Below the pieces are notes generated by a model that was not told where the DNA came from, searched no databases, and saw only the letters and a list, made by a program, of their open reading frames with translations. The position numbers were made by a program, and so were the translations under genes. Positions 16,944-26,109 of a stretch of 64,000 bases of DNA are shown piece after piece (the first letter of the stretch is position 1; each line of letters starts with the position of its first letter). Source of the stretch: Microbispora siamensis (lineage in GTDB: Bacteria > Actinomycetota > Actinomycetes > Streptosporangiales > Streptosporangiaceae); contig NZ_BOOF01000013.1 in NCBI RefSeq assembly GCF_016863095.1, positions 62,001-126,000 on the forward strand. The letters run 5' to 3'.

Positions 16944-18338
16944 TCAGGGCTCCCGGGAGAGCGGCAGGCGCAGGAGGAAGCGCGCACCGCGCGGGCTGTC
17001 GCTGATCGTCAGGGTGCCGCCGTGACTCTCGGCGATCTGCCGGGCGATGGGCAGGCCCAGGCCCGCGCCCCCGGCGTTCCTGCTGCGGGCCGTGTCGAGC
17101 CGGGTGAACCGCTGGAAGACGAGCTCGCGCTGGTCACGCGCGATCCCCGCGCCGTCGTCGAGCACTTCGAGCACGGCCAGGCCGGAACGGAACCGGGGAT
17201 CGCCGTCGGGCGGATCCTCGCGCCGCACCTCCAGCCGTACGGTGGTGGCGGCGTGCCTCTCGGCGTTGTCGAGCAGGTTGGCGACCAGGCGGCCCAGCCG
17301 GATGCGGTCGCCCCGGACGACCACGCCGGGGGCCAGGTGCGAGACGACCCTCCTGACCGGGCGGCGGGCGTCCAGTTCCGCGGCCACGAGCCGGCCGAGG
17401 TCCAGCCGCTCGCGCTCGCAGGGCGCGCCGACGTCGAGACGGGCGAGCGTCAGCAGGTCGGAGGCGATCGCCTGGAGCCGTTCGAGGCTCTTCAGCACGG
17501 CCGGGCCGATCTCCCTGAGGTCGGACTCCTGCGGCGCGAGCAGCGCGTCCTCCACCTGCGCGCGGATCGCGGTGATCGGGCTGCGCAGTTCGTGGGACGC
17601 GTCGGAGGTGAAGCGCCGTTGCTGTTCGAGCGTCTCCTCCAGCCGGTCCAGCGTGTAGTTGACGCTCTGCGCGAGGTCGTGGATCTCCCCCTTGGCCTCG
17701 GGGACCGGCACTCGCCGCCCGAGGTCCGAGGCGTTGATCTCGTCGAGCTCGGCCCGGATGGCCCGCACCGGCAGGAGCGCCCGCTTCACGCTCCGCCAGG
17801 TGCCGTACGCGACGGCGGCCGTGACGAGCACCGATCCCGCGGCCAGACCGGCCACCAGGGCCGGCGGCGCGTCGAACCCCTGGACCGGCGCGGCGCTGTA
17901 GACGGTCCAGTCTCCGCCGTCGCTGTAGACCTGCTGCGCGACCACGACGCCACACTGGCCCTCGCCGAAGGGTCCGCCGCAGACCTCGCGCGTGGCCCTG
18001 CGGAGCGGCGCCCGGGGACGGAAGGTCGCCATGACCGGCTTTCCGGCCATGTCCGGCGTCGCCGCACGCACCCTGCCCTGCGGGTCCACCACCTGGACGG
18101 GCCGGTCCCGCCCGTCGGGGGGCAGCACGCTCCCCGCCTGCCCGCGGTCCACGAGGTAGGCGACCCGGCCGCCGGCCGCCGTCACCTCCCTCATGAGGTT
18201 CTCCCGGGCCGCCACGTGCAGGGACCACACCAGGACGATCGAGAACGCGGCGCACAGCAGGGCGACCACCGTGCCGGTGAACAGCGCGATGCGGCTCCTG
18301 ACCGACCAACGATCCCCGAAACCCACGTGATCGCCCAC
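16944..18338 (-). CDS. Sensor histidine kinase (orphan)
   Basis: A 464-residue membrane kinase. TM1 is at about 17-40, an extracytoplasmic domain at 41-158 contains two Cys (120, 129), and TM2 is at about 160-180. A HAMP linker follows, then HisKA with the phospho-acceptor His249 in SDASHELRSPITAIRAQ. The ATP domain carries NLLDNAERHA, LDDGAGIA and GGAGLGLPIA. This is the EnvZ/OmpR-type architecture (TcrY/CutS-like). No response regulator is adjacent: upstream is a divergent oxygenase, downstream a DMT transporter. The GTG at 18338 has no strong ribosome-binding site, and a second GTG four codons later is possible. Confidence 0.93.
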   Translation of the reverse strand: MGDHVGFGDRWSVRSRIALFTGTVVALLCAAFSIVLVWSLHVAARENLMREVTAAGGRVAYLVDRGQAGSVLPPDGRDRPVQVVDPQGRVRAATPDMAGKPVMATFRPRAPLRRATREVCGGPFGEGQCGVVVAQQVYSDGGDWTVYSAAPVQGFDAPPALVAGLAAGSVLVTAAVAYGTWRSVKRALLPVRAIRAELDEINASDLGRRVPVPEAKGEIHDLAQSVNYTLDRLEETLEQQRRFTSDASHELRSPITAIRAQVEDALLAPQESDLREIGPAVLKSLERLQAIASDLLTLARLDVGAPCERERLDLGRLVAAELDARRPVRRVVSHLAPGVVVRGDRIRLGRLVANLLDNAERHAATTVRLEVRREDPPDGDPRFRSGLAVLEVLDDGAGIARDQRELVFQRFTRLDTARSRNAGGAGLGLPIARQIAESHGGTLTISDSPRGARFLLRLPLSREP

Positions 18339-18518
18339 TTACGACGTGGCCTTACTGAGCGTGCGTAAGAAATCTACTCTCCAGGGCGTTATTAACCGGT
18401 AACGGAACAAACTGGACGGGATGGTCCTGCAAGGCCGAAATACCGACACGCGCAACACGACCGGCAAGCAGGTAAAGGAGCCTTCCGGACGGCCCTCTCG
18501 GATGGTGGGATATGGGGT

Positions 18519-19529
18519 ATGAACGCCGCCGGACCACTGCCGGTAATCGACGTCGCCGCCCTCACCGGCCCCGGGACCGACCGGGAGCGCGCCGAGGTCG
18601 CGCGCCGGATCGAGGCCGCCTGCCTGGACAGCGGTTTCTTCTACATCAGCGGTCACGGGGTGCCCGAGGCCCTGGTCGCACAGCTCAGGGACGGCGCGGC
18701 GCGCTTCTTCCGGTTGCCGCAGGAGCACAAGTCGCGCATCTCCATGGACCGGGGCGGACGGGCCTGGCGCGGGTATTTCCCCGTGGGCGGTGAGCTCACC
18801 TCCGGCCGGCCCGATCTCAAAGAGGGCGTCTATTTCGGCGCGGAGCTGGGCCACGACGATCCCCGGCCGCTGCACGGGCGCAACCTCTTCCCCGAGGAGG
18901 TGCCCGAACTGCGCGAGGCCGTGCTGGCGTACATGGACGCCCTCACCCACGTCGGGCAGGCGGTCATGCGGGGCGTGGCGCTGAGCTTGGGACTCGACGA
19001 GGACTACTTCGCCGCCGGTTACACGGCCTCGCCCACGATCCTGTTCCGGATCTTCCACTATCCGCCCCCGCCGTACGCCGATCCGGACGAGTGGGGGGTG
19101 GGCGAGCACACCGACTACGGCCTGCTAACGCTGCTGCTCCAGGACGACAATCCCGGCCTCCAGGTGCACACCTCCCGCGGCTGGATCGAGGCGCCGCCCA
19201 TCCCGGGCACGCTGGTCTGCAACATCGGCGACATGCTCGACAAGCTGACCGGCGGCCTGTACCGGTCGACCCCGCACCGCGTGCGCAACGCCACGGGCCG
19301 CGGCAGGCTGTCCTTCCCCTTCTTCTTCGACCCGGGCTGGGACTGCGAGGTGCCGCCGCTGCCCTCCCTGCCCGCCCGCGAGGGGGGCCGCGCCCGGTGG
19401 GACGGCCTGGACCTGCGGGCCTTCACCGGCACGTACGGCGACTATCTGACCGCGAAGGTCGCCAAGGTGTTCCCGCTGCTCGGCGACCGGGTGCTGCCGC
19501 CGGCCTCCGGCACGCCTGAAAACGTGTAA
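18519..19529 (+). CDS. Isopenicillin N synthase-like 2-oxoglutarate/Fe(II)-dependent oxygenase
   Basis: Cytosolic non-haem iron oxygenase of 336 residues. The N-terminal DIOX_N domain starts [11 protein letters not shown], with [11 protein letters not shown] near 39-49. The catalytic jelly roll has the iron ligands His197, Asp199 (GEHTDYG) and His253 (STPHRVRN), plus the Arg263-x-Ser265 pair (RLS) that binds 2-oxoglutarate or substrate carboxylate. All key residues are present, so it should be active. The substrate is unknown; relatives act on gibberellins, flavonoids, peptides or simple amino acids. It is divergent from the orphan histidine kinase and followed 34 bases later by ltrA. Confidence 0.93.
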   Translation: MNAAGPLPVIDVAALTGPGTDRERAEVARRIEAACLDSGFFYISGHGVPEALVAQLRDGAARFFRLPQEHKSRISMDRGGRAWRGYFPVGGELTSGRPDLKEGVYFGAELGHDDPRPLHGRNLFPEEVPELREAVLAYMDALTHVGQAVMRGVALSLGLDEDYFAAGYTASPTILFRIFHYPPPPYADPDEWGVGEHTDYGLLTLLLQDDNPGLQVHTSRGWIEAPPIPGTLVCNIGDMLDKLTGGLYRSTPHRVRNATGRGRLSFPFFFDPGWDCEVPPLPSLPAREGGRARWDGLDLRAFTGTYGDYLTAKVAKVFPLLGDRVLPPASGTPENV

Positions 19530-19563
19530 TCAAGAAAGCACTGCAAGCGGCACAATATTCGCC

Positions 19564-20694
19564 ATGCCTCTCCCCCGCTGGTTCGCCGAGCGCGTCGAAC
19601 CGACCGCTCCGGACGCCGAGCTACGCGTCTCCACGATCGAGCTCTTCTTCGACCTGGTCTTCGTCTTCACGATCACGCAGCTCACCTCGCTGCTGGTGGG
19701 CGATTTCACCCGGCAGGGCGGGGAGGGGTTCACGGGCCAGGGCACCGTGCAGGCGGTCCTGATCTTCGGTCTGCTCTGGTGGATGTACTCCGGCTACGCC
19801 TGGCTCACCAACACCGTGCCGCCGGAGCGCGCGGCCCGGCGGGTGCTGATCCTGTGCGGCATGGCCGGATTCCTGATCATGGCCCTGGCCATCCCGCGCA
19901 CCTTCTCGGGCAGCGGCGTGGCGTTCGCCGTCGGCTACCTCGTCATCGTGCTCGTCCACGGCGGGCTCTACCTGCAGGCGACGGCCGCGATCGCGCGGGT
20001 CCTGCCGTTCAACCTGGCCGCGACCGCGCTCGTCTTCGCCGCCGCCTTCGCCGGCCCGCCGTGGAACTACGCGCTGTGGACGGCGGCCCTCGTGCTGATC
20101 TGGATGAGCCCGATCTTCATCGGGCAGAAGGGCTTCCCCCTGCATCCGGCGCACATCGTCGAGCGGCACGGTCTGCTGGTCATCATCGTGCTGGGCGAGT
20201 CGATCGTGGCGATCGGCATCGGGGCGACCGACGGCCACCCGGGGGCGGCGCTGATCGTCGCGGCCCTGCTGGGCCTCGCCCTCACCGCGTCGCTATGGTG
20301 GGTGTACTTCGGACGCGGCGAGAGCGGGCCCGAGCACGCGCTGATGCGGGCCGAGGTCGTCCAGCGGACGCGGCTCATCCTGGGCGCGTACTTCTACGCC
20401 CACATCCCGATCCTGCTCGGGGTCGTCGCGACCGCGGCCGGTATCAAGAAGGCGGTCGGCCACGACCACCTCGGCCCCGGCCCCGCCGTCGCGCTGGCCG
20501 GGGGAACCGCGCTGTTCCTGCTCGGCGACCTGTGGTTCCGCCGGGTGCTGGGGCTGGGACGGCCCGCCGTACGGGTCGCCGCGGCGCTGCTGGCCGCGGC
20601 GACCGTGCCGATCGGCCTGTGGTCGTCGGTCGCCCAACTCGGCGCGCTGGTCGTCCTGGTGATCGCGATGATCTGCCTGGAGAACGTCCTGTAG
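19564..20694 (+). CDS. ltrA: Low temperature requirement protein A (LtrA) family membrane protein
   Basis: Polytopic membrane protein of 376 residues, about 11 helices. Family marks include the N-terminal VSTIELFFDLVFVFTITQL and the central VERHGLLVIIVLGESIVAIG (shown together they define LtrA). The name comes from a Listeria mutant unable to grow in the cold, and the biochemical role is not established. The ATG is preceded by CACAATATTCGCC with no Shine-Dalgarno; ACAATA could be a -10 element, so the transcript might be nearly leaderless. It is convergent with the GH1 gene, with a 12-base gap. Confidence 0.9.
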   Translation: MPLPRWFAERVEPTAPDAELRVSTIELFFDLVFVFTITQLTSLLVGDFTRQGGEGFTGQGTVQAVLIFGLLWWMYSGYAWLTNTVPPERAARRVLILCGMAGFLIMALAIPRTFSGSGVAFAVGYLVIVLVHGGLYLQATAAIARVLPFNLAATALVFAAAFAGPPWNYALWTAALVLIWMSPIFIGQKGFPLHPAHIVERHGLLVIIVLGESIVAIGIGATDGHPGAALIVAALLGLALTASLWWVYFGRGESGPEHALMRAEVVQRTRLILGAYFYAHIPILLGVVATAAGIKKAVGHDHLGPGPAVALAGGTALFLLGDLWFRRVLGLGRPAVRVAAALLAAATVPIGLWSSVAQLGALVVLVIAMICLENVL

Positions 20695-20706
20695 AGGCGG
20701 GTCGCC

Positions 20707-21990
20707 TCAGTCCGCCAGGCCGTTCCTGGCGATCACCTCGCGATACCAGCGGGCGCTGTCGCGCGGCGTGCGCTCCAGCGTGTCGTAGTCGACGCGGACG
20801 AGCCCGAACCGCTTGTGGTAGCCCCGGGCCCACTCGAAGTTGTCCATCAGCGACCACACGAAGTAGCCGCGCAGGTCGGCGCCCCGGTCCATGGCCGACC
20901 GGGCGGCGCGGAAGTGGGCGTCGAGGTAGGAGATCCGGCCGGGGTCGGACACCCCGTCGGGAACGGCCGCCCCGTTCTCGGTGATCATCAAAGGCATGCC
21001 GGGGTAGTCGCGCGCCAGCCGTACGAGCAGGTCCTCGAGACCGGCCGGGTTGATCTCCCAGTCCATCTCGGTGACCTCGCCGTGCGGGTCCTCCCAGGCG
21101 ATGCCCTCGCTGCCGGGATACTCCGGATGCCCCTCGGCCGAGGGGTCGGCGACGACCCGGTTGACCGTGTAGTAGTTGACGCCGAGCACGTCGATCGGCT
21201 GCGCGATCGTCGGCAGGTCGTCCAGGTTGACCTTGGTGAAACGCTCCAGGTGGGCGAGGATGTCGGCGGGGTACTCGCCGCGCAGCACGGGGTCGAGGAA
21301 GAGCCGGTTCGCCAGCCCGTCGATCAGGCGGGCCGGCTCGGGGTCGCCGAGGATCGGCGTGAGGTTCAGCGTCAGCGACACGGACTCCGCGCCACCCGCC
21401 CGCAGCGCCTGCACGGCCAGGCCGTGCCCGAGCATCAGGTGGTGGGCGGCGGTGAACGCGGCGGCCGGGTCGGTCACCCCGGGCGCGTGCCGGCCCGAGC
21501 CGTACCCGACGAACGCCGACACCCAGGGCTCGTTGAGCGTCGTCCAGACGCCGACGCGGTCGCCGAGGCGCCGGTGCACGGCGGCGGCGTAGTCGGCGAA
21601 CCGGAAGGCCGTCTCGCGGTTGGTCCAGCCGCCGGTGTCCTGCAGCGTCTGCGGCAGGTCCCAGTGGTAGAGGGTCGCGACGGGCGTGATGCCCTTGGCC
21701 AGCAGGGCGTCGACGAGGCGGTCGTAGAAGCCCAGGTCGGCCAGGCGCGGCCAGGCCACCGAGAACCGGTAGGCCTTCAGCCCCAGCCACGCCATGATCT
21801 CGACGTCTTCGAGATAGCGGTGGTAGTGGTCGCAGGCCACGTCGCCGGTGTGGCCGTCGGCCACCATGCCGGGCGTGTGGGAGAAGGTGTCCCAGATCGA
21901 GGGGACGCGGCCGTCGGCGTGGACCGCTCCCTCGATCTGGTACGACGCGGTCGCGGCGCCCCAAAGGAAGCCGTCGGGAAATGAGGTCAT
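20707..21990 (-). CDS. GH1 beta-glucosidase, intracellular
   Basis: Cytosolic family 1 glycoside hydrolase of 427 residues, with no signal peptide. The acid/base is Glu154 in TLNEPW and the nucleophile Glu338 in ITENG. The N-terminal signature [15 protein letters not shown] and C-terminal [14 protein letters not shown], the -1 subsite Trp motif, are intact. After SVAWPR (about 77-82) the chain passes to [12 protein letters not shown] with about 12 residues fewer than usual: the common GxGxVNxxG loop is missing. The ATG overlaps the LacI stop as ATGA, so translation is coupled. Last gene of the GH3-LacI-GH1 operon, likely hydrolysing imported beta-glucosides such as cellobiose. Confidence 0.95.
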   Translation of the reverse strand: MTSFPDGFLWGAATASYQIEGAVHADGRVPSIWDTFSHTPGMVADGHTGDVACDHYHRYLEDVEIMAWLGLKAYRFSVAWPRLADLGFYDRLVDALLAKGITPVATLYHWDLPQTLQDTGGWTNRETAFRFADYAAAVHRRLGDRVGVWTTLNEPWVSAFVGYGSGRHAPGVTDPAAAFTAAHHLMLGHGLAVQALRAGGAESVSLTLNLTPILGDPEPARLIDGLANRLFLDPVLRGEYPADILAHLERFTKVNLDDLPTIAQPIDVLGVNYYTVNRVVADPSAEGHPEYPGSEGIAWEDPHGEVTEMDWEINPAGLEDLLVRLARDYPGMPLMITENGAAVPDGVSDPGRISYLDAHFRAARSAMDRGADLRGYFVWSLMDNFEWARGYHKRFGLVRVDYDTLERTPRDSARWYREVIARNGLAD

Positions 21991-22988
21991 CGTGAACTTT
22001 CGCGAATCGTCAGCCGGGGTTCGAGGAGCGTCGACTCCGGTACGGCCTGGCCCTCCAGCTTGGCCATGAGCAGCCGGACCGCCTGCCTGCCGACGTCCTC
22101 GGCGGGAATGAGCACGGAGGTCAGCGCGGGGCTGGCCCGCTCGGCGATGTCGTCCGGGCAGATCGCCACCACCGAGACGTCCTCGGGCACCCGCCTGCCG
22201 AGGATCCGCAACGCCCCCAGCACATGGCCGGCGGCCGCCTCGTTGTGCACGACGAGCCCGGACAGCCCCGGGCGCTCGTCGAGCAGCAGCTTCACGGCGG
22301 CGTGGACCTCGTCGAACGACTCCTCGCAGGGCCGCGCGTCGGCCTCGAGCCCGTGGCGCGCGGCCGCCTCGACGAAACCCGCCATCGTCCGCTCGGCGAA
22401 ACCCGTGCCGCGCTCGTAGACCACCCGCGGCGCGCCGAGCAGCGCGATCTCGCGATGCCCGAGATCGGCCAGGTGGTCGGCGCACAGCGCCCCGGCGCGG
22501 GCGAAGTCGAGGTCGACGCAGGTCAGCCCTTCCGGGTCGGCCGGGAAACCGATCAGCACGCTCGGCTCGGAGAGCTTGCGCAGCAGCGGCACGCGGGGGT
22601 CGTGGATCTCCACGTCCATCAGCAGCAGCCCGTCGACCAGCGCGCTGGCCGCCACCCGGTGCAGCCCGTCCGCCCCCTCGTCGGCCGTCATGAGCAGCAC
22701 GTCGTGGTCGTACTGGCGGGCCGTGGTGACGACCGAGGTCGCGAACTGCATGAGGACCGGCAGGTTCATGCCGGCCCGCAGCGGCAGCACCAGCGCGATG
22801 ACCTTCGCGCGCTTGCTCGCCAGGGCGCGGGCGCCGGCGTTGGGGTGGTAACCCAGGACCCGCACGCTGTCCAGGACCCGCTGCCGGGTGGTCGCCGAGA
22901 TCGCCCGCTTACCGCTCAGCACGTACGAGACCGTGGAGACGGCGACCCCCGCGTGCTTGGCGACGTCGGCGATCGTCACGGTCCTCAC
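21987..22988 (-). CDS. LacI family transcriptional regulator of the GH3/GH1 operon
   Basis: Repressor of 333 residues. The N-terminal LacI helix-turn-helix is [20 protein letters not shown], with the hinge helix [14 protein letters not shown] (Leu replaced by Ala-Leu-Ala). A periplasmic-binding-like sugar domain follows ([11 protein letters not shown] to the C-terminus). The GTG at 22988 overlaps the GH3 stop as GTGA; the alternative GTG at 22979 would start three residues later. It is cotranscribed between the two glucosidases, so autoregulation is expected. Probable operators are the two TCGAAGCGCTTCGA sites at 25825 and 25909. These resemble CebR-type sites, so a cellobiose-like inducer is plausible. 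Confidence 0.95.
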   Translation of the reverse strand: MRTVTIADVAKHAGVAVSTVSYVLSGKRAISATTRQRVLDSVRVLGYHPNAGARALASKRAKVIALVLPLRAGMNLPVLMQFATSVVTTARQYDHDVLLMTADEGADGLHRVAASALVDGLLLMDVEIHDPRVPLLRKLSEPSVLIGFPADPEGLTCVDLDFARAGALCADHLADLGHREIALLGAPRVVYERGTGFAERTMAGFVEAAARHGLEADARPCEESFDEVHAAVKLLLDERPGLSGLVVHNEAAAGHVLGALRILGRRVPEDVSVVAICPDDIAERASPALTSVLIPAEDVGRQAVRLLMAKLEGQAVPESTLLEPRLTIRESSR

Positions 22989-25804
22989 GGGCAGAACCCC
23001 AGCGCGTTCACCGTGACCCCCTCGCTCTCGTACACCACATAAAGATCGCGCACTCCGGCGGCTCCCGCCAGAGGAGTGCTCACCTCGACGAAATCGTGCC
23101 TGGTCGCCGTGGGCGGGACGCTGACCGCGCCGGCGACCTCGCCGGTCAGGGGATCGTCGAGCCGCAGCGTGACCACGCCTCCCTCGTCGCTCGACACCGC
23201 GAGCAGGCACGCCGACAGGCCCCCGTCGGGGAAATCCCCTCCGCCGAAATCACAGTCGCGGAAGGCGATCCACGCCCCCGGCCCGGTGGAGCGGACCGCG
23301 TCGCCGGAGTCGAGGGCGGCGTCACACAGCACGACACCGTCGTACTCGTCGTGGTCGGCCGCGTCCAGTGGCCCCGAGGTCAGATCGCGCGGCGGGATGC
23401 GCTCGCCCCGCACCCGGAACGACGCGCACAGGCGGATGTCGCCCGACGAGGCGCCCACCTGCACCTTGTGCGCGGCCTCCTCGACCACGAACCTGCCGCG
23501 CGTCACGTCCCAGAAGGCCAGGTCGCCGACCGGCACGTCCACCGACACCGTACGGCTCTCGCCCGGCGCGAGCCGCACCTTGACGAAGCCGCGCAACTGG
23601 CGCAGCGGCTGCTTCACCCGGGAGCGCCGCTGGTGGGTGTAGAACTGCACGACCTCCTCCCCCTCGCGCTCGCCCGCGTTCGTCACGGTGACCCGGACGG
23701 TCAGCGTGTCGCCCTCGCCGAGGTCGGCCGACGACAGCTCCAGGCCGGAGTACGCGAAGCGGGTGTAGCTGAGGCCGTGCCCGAACGGGTAGAGCGGCCG
23801 GCCGCGGTAGTAGAGGTAGGTAGCGTCGGAGGCGATGATGTCGTAGTCGAGCAGGTCGGGCAGTTCGGCGGCCGAGTGGTACCACGTCTGGGTGAGACGG
23901 CCACCCGGGTCGTCGTCGCCGAGCAGCACGCCGGCGAGCGCGTGGCCGTACTCCTGGCCGCCGTGGGCCGACCACACGATCGCGGGCAGGTGCTCCTGCG
24001 CCCAGGTCACCGCGAACGGGTAGCCGCTGGAGACCACCAGCACGGTGGCCGGGTTGGCCGCGTGGACGGCCTTCAGCATGGCCTCCTGCCGCTCGGGCAG
24101 CGCCAGCGTCGCGCGGTCCTCGGTCTCGCGGCCGTTCACCAGCGGGTGGTCGCCGAGCACCACGATCGCGACGTCCGCGCGGGCCGCCGCCTCCGCCGCG
24201 CGGGCCGCGCCGCTCTCCACCAACTCGACCGACAGCACCGACGCGGCGTCGGGGTCGTCGGTCGTGCGCACGACGCCGTCGGCCACCGTGACGTAGCGGC
24301 CGGAGGAGATGTTGCGCAGCACGACGCCCCTCGGCCGCTCCTCGATCCGGAAGGTCTGGCGCACCTCCCAGCCGTTCGGCCCCGGCTGGTCGTTGGCCAG
24401 CACGCCGTCCTCGCCCGCCGACACGTGCCGCCCGTTGGCGCAGGACCGGAACGCGAACGCGCCGCCGCCCCAGTCGAACACGTCGAAGCAGGACCGCTCG
24501 GTCCCCACGTACAGCGGCCCGCCGGCGGGGTCGGCGGACGCGCCGACGTACCCGCCCTCGGTTCGCAGCGCCACCCGGTCGACGCCCTCGCAGTAGAGGG
24601 TCTCGCACCGCTCCGCGAGCCCCGCCAGGGCCGTGACCTGGTAGGGCAGCGTGCCGCTGTACCAGTCCTCGAACAAGGCGTCGGCCAGCGGGCCGATCAC
24701 CGCGACCGTACGCGGGGCGGCCAGCGGGAGCAGGCCGTCGTTCTTCAGCAGGGTGATCGACTGGCGGGCCGCCTCCCGCGCGAGCCGCTGGTGCTCGGGG
24801 CTGTTGACGACGTCGTGGGTGATGTCGTCGTACGGCGTGGCGGGGTCGAACTCGCCGAGCCGCACCCGGATCGACAGCGCGTGCCGCGCGGCGTCGTCGA
24901 TGTCGGCCTCGGTCAGCAGGCCGCGGTCGAGCGCCGTCCTGACGTGGCCCAGCGTCGTGGTGCTGTCGGCGTCGTCCTGGGTGAAGCTGTCCAGCCCGGC
25001 CTTGATCGCGTGCGCGTACGCCTCGGGCAGGTCCTTGTGGTAGCCCTGCAGCCCGGCGAGGTTCCCCGGCGCGTACGCGTCGCTGACCACGAGGATGTCG
25101 TCGGGCGCCCACGCGCGCAGGTGGCTGCCGATCAGCGGCGACAGGTGGGCCGGCCGGCCGTTGACGAGGTTGTACGACGGCATCACGGCCACCGCTGCCC
25201 CCGACTCGAGGGCCGGGCGGAACGCCTTGAGCTCGTATTCGTGCAGCACCCGCGGCGGCAGGCCGCTGGAGGTCACGCAGCGGTCGGTCTCGTTGTTGTA
25301 GCCGAGGAAGTGCTTCAGCGTGGGCGCCGTCTTCATCACGGCGTGGCCGCCGCGCAGGCCGCGGGCGTAGGCCGTGCCCATCACCCCGGTCAGCCAGGGG
25401 TCCTCGGAGTAGCCCTCCTCATTGCGGCCCCAGCGCGGGTCGCGCAGCGGGTTGACCACCGGCGCCCAGACGTTGCGGCCCACGCTCTGCGGGTCCTTGT
25501 GGTGGAAGGCCATGACCTCGTCGCCCGTCGCCTCCCCCACCTGGCGGACCAGCTCCGGGTTCCAGGTGCTGGCCAGCCCGACGGCCTGGGGGAACACGGT
25601 GGCGGGCCCGTGCCAGGCCAGGCCGTGCAGGGCCTCGGTGCCGGTGCGGAAGGCCCGCAGGCCGAGCCGTTCCACCGGCGCCTGGTACTGGTGCAGCAGG
25701 CCGATCTTCTCGTCGAGTGTGAGCCTGCCGAGCAGGTCGTCCACCCGTTCGGCGGGAGACAGCGCGGGGTTCCGGAATACCGGGCCTTGAGCCGGTTCGT
25801 TCAT
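22985..25804 (-). CDS. GH3 beta-glucosidase/xylosidase with beta-trefoil-like insert and CBM6-like C-terminus, cytosolic
   Basis: Family 3 glycoside hydrolase of 939 residues without a signal peptide. The N-terminal barrel (about 1-310) has LRDPRWGRNEEGYSEDP and the nucleophile Asp in VVSDAYAPG. The second domain (about 350-700) is interrupted at about 410-530 by a region with repeated GGY/GRYV turns (GRHVSAGEDGV, GRYVTVADGV) like a fascin/beta-trefoil fold. A fibronectin-III-like domain and a CBM6-like C-terminal domain (ending DLYVVYESEGV) follow. ATG 25804 is preceded by AGGGTGAG. First gene of the GH3-LacI-GH1 operon. The secreted GH3 at 34827-37757 is a clear paralogue with the same architecture. 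Confidence 0.93.
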   Translation of the reverse strand: MNEPAQGPVFRNPALSPAERVDDLLGRLTLDEKIGLLHQYQAPVERLGLRAFRTGTEALHGLAWHGPATVFPQAVGLASTWNPELVRQVGEATGDEVMAFHHKDPQSVGRNVWAPVVNPLRDPRWGRNEEGYSEDPWLTGVMGTAYARGLRGGHAVMKTAPTLKHFLGYNNETDRCVTSSGLPPRVLHEYELKAFRPALESGAAVAVMPSYNLVNGRPAHLSPLIGSHLRAWAPDDILVVSDAYAPGNLAGLQGYHKDLPEAYAHAIKAGLDSFTQDDADSTTTLGHVRTALDRGLLTEADIDDAARHALSIRVRLGEFDPATPYDDITHDVVNSPEHQRLAREAARQSITLLKNDGLLPLAAPRTVAVIGPLADALFEDWYSGTLPYQVTALAGLAERCETLYCEGVDRVALRTEGGYVGASADPAGGPLYVGTERSCFDVFDWGGGAFAFRSCANGRHVSAGEDGVLANDQPGPNGWEVRQTFRIEERPRGVVLRNISSGRYVTVADGVVRTTDDPDAASVLSVELVESGAARAAEAAARADVAIVVLGDHPLVNGRETEDRATLALPERQEAMLKAVHAANPATVLVVSSGYPFAVTWAQEHLPAIVWSAHGGQEYGHALAGVLLGDDDPGGRLTQTWYHSAAELPDLLDYDIIASDATYLYYRGRPLYPFGHGLSYTRFAYSGLELSSADLGEGDTLTVRVTVTNAGEREGEEVVQFYTHQRRSRVKQPLRQLRGFVKVRLAPGESRTVSVDVPVGDLAFWDVTRGRFVVEEAAHKVQVGASSGDIRLCASFRVRGERIPPRDLTSGPLDAADHDEYDGVVLCDAALDSGDAVRSTGPGAWIAFRDCDFGGGDFPDGGLSACLLAVSSDEGGVVTLRLDDPLTGEVAGAVSVPPTATRHDFVEVSTPLAGAAGVRDLYVVYESEGVTVNALGFCP

Positions 25805-25824
25805 CTGGAGACTCACCCTTCGCG

Positions 25825-25838
25825 TCGAAGCGCTTCGA
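25825..25838. promoter_or_regulatory. LacI-type operator O1 (TCGAAGCGCTTCGA)
   Basis: A perfect 14-bp palindrome with the central CG typical of LacI-family sites, 20 bases upstream of the GH3 start codon. It is identical to the second copy at 25909. Confidence 0.8.
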
Positions 25839-25908
25839 TGACCTGCCGAAAAACGCGCCCATGAGGGCGTCGCGAGGATCCGCATGTTCGATTGGAGAAG
25901 CGCCGCTG

Positions 25909-25922
25909 TCGAAGCGCTTCGA
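25909..25922. promoter_or_regulatory. LacI-type operator O2 (TCGAAGCGCTTCGA)
   Basis: The second identical palindrome. Centre-to-centre distance to O1 is 84 bases, about eight helical turns, so a repressor tetramer or two dimers could sit on the same DNA face and form a loop. Confidence 0.8.
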
Positions 25923-26048
25923 AAGGGTTACCGCAAGTTTCCGGTGTGTAAATCCGGGCTTATCCGGAAGAGTGCCCTCATCCTCGGCTCAGGTCAAGAC
26001 CCTTCGCAGCACCGGTTTCGCCCCGATGTCACGCCGGCCGCATGCGAA

Positions 26049-26090
26049 GGCGGGCGCGGGGCCGGGAGTCCCGGCCGGTCCGCGCCCGCC
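26049..26090 (-). terminator. Strong hairpin after the beta-propeller gene
   Basis: Outer arms GGCGGGCGCGG and CCGCGCCCGCC (11 bp) enclose a second 7-bp stem GGCCGGG/CCCGGCC. It begins 20 bases after the minus-strand stop at 26110. It has no U-run, which is common for actinobacterial terminators. Confidence 0.65.
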
Positions 26091-26109
26091 CCTCCTGCCG
26101 ATGCTCGGC

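Larger units (their letters stand above)
25805..26109. other. Intergenic region: GH3 operon control region and terminator of the preceding gene
   Basis: This 305-base stretch contains the two identical palindromes at 25825 and 25909 (GH3 side) and the strong hairpin at 26049-26090 (end of the beta-propeller gene, the 26110 stop side). I see no protein-coding signal between them. Confidence 0.7.

Noticed and set aside
23096-25864. 922-codon plus-strand open frame opposite the cytosolic GH3
   Set aside because: Same shadow effect; no domain, no ribosome-binding site of note.
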